Source: CAYGXH01 sp964354485
GTDB taxonomy: Bacteria > Bacteroidota > Ignavibacteria > UBA10030 > SZUA-254
Direction of reading: 5' to 3'
Assembly: GCA_964354485.1 (NCBI GenBank)
Contig: CAYGZY010000252.1
Coordinates: 1 to 22,964, forward strand
Length of the DNA: 22,964 nucleotides
The translations under genes and the position numbers were made by a program. This document shows, piece by piece, positions 21,024 to 22,964 of this stretch (positions within the stretch are counted from its first letter, which is position 1; the number at the start of each line of letters is the position of its first letter). The notes beneath the pieces were generated by a model. It searched no databases and had not been told where the DNA came from. It was given only the letters and a program-made list of their open reading frames with translations.

Positions 21024-22934
21024 ATGGCGTTGAATTCAAAAATTCCGGAAGGTCCCATCCAGCAAAAATGGGATAACCATCGTTTCAGCATGAAACTCGT
21101 GAATGCCGCGAATAAGCGGAAGTACTCGGTCATCATCGTGGGAACCGGTTTAGCGGGAGCGTCTGCGGCTGCATCCCTCGCCGAGCTTGGGTATAACGTG
21201 ATCACACTCTCGTATCACGAATCACCCCGCCGCGCACACAGCATTGCCGCACAGGGCGGTATTAACGCCCCGAAAAATTATAAGAACGACGGCGACAGCA
21301 TCTGGCGGCTTTTCTTCGACACTGTGAAGGGAGGCGATTACCGCGCCCGTGAAGCTAACGTGTATCGGCTCGCTCAGGTAAGCGGTAATATCATAGATCA
21401 GTGCGTCGCTCAGGGTGTACCGTTCGGCCGTGATTATGGCGGATTGCTGGACAATCGTTCATTCGGCGGCGCCCAGGTATCCCGGACATTTTACGCGCGT
21501 GGGCAGACCGGCCAGCAACTTCTGCTCGGAGCATACGGCGCCCTCGCACGGCAAACACATCTGGGGCGTGTTAAGTTCTTTGGCCGCCGTGAAATGCTCG
21601 ATCTCGTGGTCATTGACGGGAAAGCACGAGGCGTCATCGCGCGCAACCTCGAGACAGGTCACATCGAACGATACATCGCGGATGCGGTTATTCTCGCAAC
21701 CGGCGGTTACGGCAATGTTTTTTTCCTTGCAACGATGGCTAAATATTCAAATGCCACCGCTATCTGGAAATCGCACAAGAAGGGCGCATTATTCGGAAAT
21801 CCCTGCTTCACTCAAATTCATCCAACCTGTATTCCTCTCTCAAGCGGTTACCAGTCGAAACTAACCCTGATGAGCGAGAGTCTGCGTAATGATGGTCGTA
21901 TCTGGGTTCCGAAAAAAGCGGGCGACAAGCGTAATCCCCGGGAAATTCCCGAAGAAGAACGCGATTACTACCTCGAACGGCTCTATCCATCATACGGAAA
22001 TCTGGCGCCGCGTGACATCGCTTCGCGACGTGCAAAAGAAATATGCGATAAGGGATTCGGAGTAGGCACGACCGGATTAGCAGTCTACCTTGACTTTGCT
22101 GATACACTCAAGAGAAACGGAAAAGCATATGTTGAGGAAAAATACGGTAATCTATTCGATATGTACCATGAGATAACAGACGAAAACGGGTATGAATTAC
22201 CCATGCGCATTTACCCTGCAGTTCATTACACGATGGGCGGGCTTTGGGTCGATTACAATCTCATGAGCACGATTCCCGGACTCTATGTTCTGGGCGAGGC
22301 GAATTTTTCTGACCATGGCGCTAACCGGCTTGGGGCGAGCGCTCTTATGCAGGGTCTTGCCGACGGATATTTTGTCATTCCGTATACAATCGGAGATTAC
22401 CTCGCGACCAACAAATTCCCGTCGATCAAAACTGACCATCCTTCCTTTGAAGCGGCGGAGAAGGAAAATATGGATGTGCTCCGCAGACTTGTTTCTATCA
22501 AGGGAAAACAGCCGGTAGACATACTGCATAAACGTCTGGGAACAGTAATGTGGGAATACTGTGGTATGGGAAGAAATGCAATTAACCTGAAAAAAGCTCT
22601 GGAACTGATTCCCCAGGTGCGTGAGGAATTCTGGCGTGACGTTATAGTCCCCGGTCCTATCGACGGATTCAATCAGGATCTCGAGAAGGCGTACCGTGTA
22701 GTGGATTATCTCGAGCTGGCGGAATTGATGGTGATCGACGCTCTTCATCGTGAGGAATCATGCGGTGGACACTTCCGCGAGGAGTATCAGACCGAGGACG
22801 GTGAAGCTAAGAGGGACGATGAAAAATTCGCATACGTTGCCGCTTGGGAATATAAACATCTCCAGAAGTGGGAATTACACAAGGAACAGCTGACATTAGA
22901 ATACGTGAAACCTGCGCCTCGTAGTTACAAATAA
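21024..22934 (+). CDS. sdhA: Succinate dehydrogenase/fumarate reductase flavoprotein subunit
   Basis: The catalytic FAD subunit that interconverts succinate and fumarate at the cytoplasmic face of the membrane. With the ATG at 21024 (GGA seven bases upstream) it has 636 residues; a TTG four codons earlier is less likely. The dinucleotide fold VGTGLAGASAA is near 39-49, and the histidine in RRAHSIAAQGGIN (His72) is the expected covalent FAD site. Further motifs are HPTCIP, APRDIASRRAK, HYTMGGLWVDY and EANFSDHGANRLGASAL with the substrate-site arginine. It belongs to the non-classical type B group, consistent with the single SdhC. The stop lies 30 bases from the window end, so the iron-sulfur subunit gene sdhB is expected next. 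Confidence 0.97.
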   Translation: MALNSKIPEGPIQQKWDNHRFSMKLVNAANKRKYSVIIVGTGLAGASAAASLAELGYNVITLSYHESPRRAHSIAAQGGINAPKNYKNDGDSIWRLFFDTVKGGDYRAREANVYRLAQVSGNIIDQCVAQGVPFGRDYGGLLDNRSFGGAQVSRTFYARGQTGQQLLLGAYGALARQTHLGRVKFFGRREMLDLVVIDGKARGVIARNLETGHIERYIADAVILATGGYGNVFFLATMAKYSNATAIWKSHKKGALFGNPCFTQIHPTCIPLSSGYQSKLTLMSESLRNDGRIWVPKKAGDKRNPREIPEEERDYYLERLYPSYGNLAPRDIASRRAKEICDKGFGVGTTGLAVYLDFADTLKRNGKAYVEEKYGNLFDMYHEITDENGYELPMRIYPAVHYTMGGLWVDYNLMSTIPGLYVLGEANFSDHGANRLGASALMQGLADGYFVIPYTIGDYLATNKFPSIKTDHPSFEAAEKENMDVLRRLVSIKGKQPVDILHKRLGTVMWEYCGMGRNAINLKKALELIPQVREEFWRDVIVPGPIDGFNQDLEKAYRVVDYLELAELMVIDALHREESCGGHFREEYQTEDGEAKRDDEKFAYVAAWEYKHLQKWELHKEQLTLEYVKPAPRSYK

Positions 22935-22964
22935 AAGTTTGGTAGAATAAACTTACAACTATTT

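Overview
The window looks like chromosomal DNA from a Gram-negative, diderm member of the Bacteroidota/Chlorobi/Ignavibacteria supergroup. The evidence is an LpxC-FabZ fusion (a hallmark of that group), a secreted protein with a type IX secretion (Por) C-terminal sorting domain, tandem Skp/OmpH chaperones, BamA and a full set of early lipid A genes, and a single-polypeptide cytochrome b558-type SdhC next to SdhA. Several promoter-like sites have E. coli-like TTGxxx-N17-TATxxT spacing, which would suit a lineage outside the class Bacteroidia. The assignment to Ignavibacteria or a near relative is inference.

Layout. (1) 2-1435, plus: the 3' part of a UvrD-type helicase fused to a PD-(D/E)XK nuclease with a Cas4/AddB-like cysteine set. 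(2) 1693-4110, plus: a soluble hybrid histidine kinase (PAS-GAF-HisKA-HATPase-REC-REC). (3) 4164-5588, minus: a secreted Asp-box (BNR) protein with a type IX sorting tail, convergent with the kinase. (4) 5589-6297: a repeat-rich divergent intergenic region with two copies of a ~162-bp MITE-like element, each with 12-13-bp terminal inverted repeats and its own target-site duplication. (5) 6298-6672, plus: a stand-alone receiver protein. (6) 6673-6945: a convergent intergenic region with a 15-bp perfect inverted repeat and a second, REP-like dispersed repeat. (7) 17026-6946, minus: ten closely packed genes, uppS-bamA-skp-skp-lpxD-lpxC/fabZ-lpxA-lipoyl transferase-panB-surE. (8) 17247-20169, plus: ybaB-recR-two small lipoproteins-ftsX. 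(9) 20351-22934, plus: sdhC-sdhA; sdhB presumably lies just beyond the window.

The ten-gene minus-strand cluster is the functional core. UppS makes the polyprenyl carrier for cell-wall and O-antigen synthesis; BamA and the two Skp-like chaperones insert outer-membrane proteins; LpxA, LpxC and LpxD carry out the first three lipid A steps, with FabZ fused to LpxC where the two draw on the same hydroxyacyl-ACP pool. Cofactor and salvage genes (lipoyl transfer, pantothenate, SurE) follow with 4-bp overlaps or very short gaps. The two-component proteins and the secreted BNR protein surround the repeat region and look like an accessory patch.

I found no CRISPR array, tRNA, rRNA, prophage or intact transposase. 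The least ordinary feature is the pair of MITE-like elements with target-site duplications; otherwise the window is mostly conserved housekeeping DNA.
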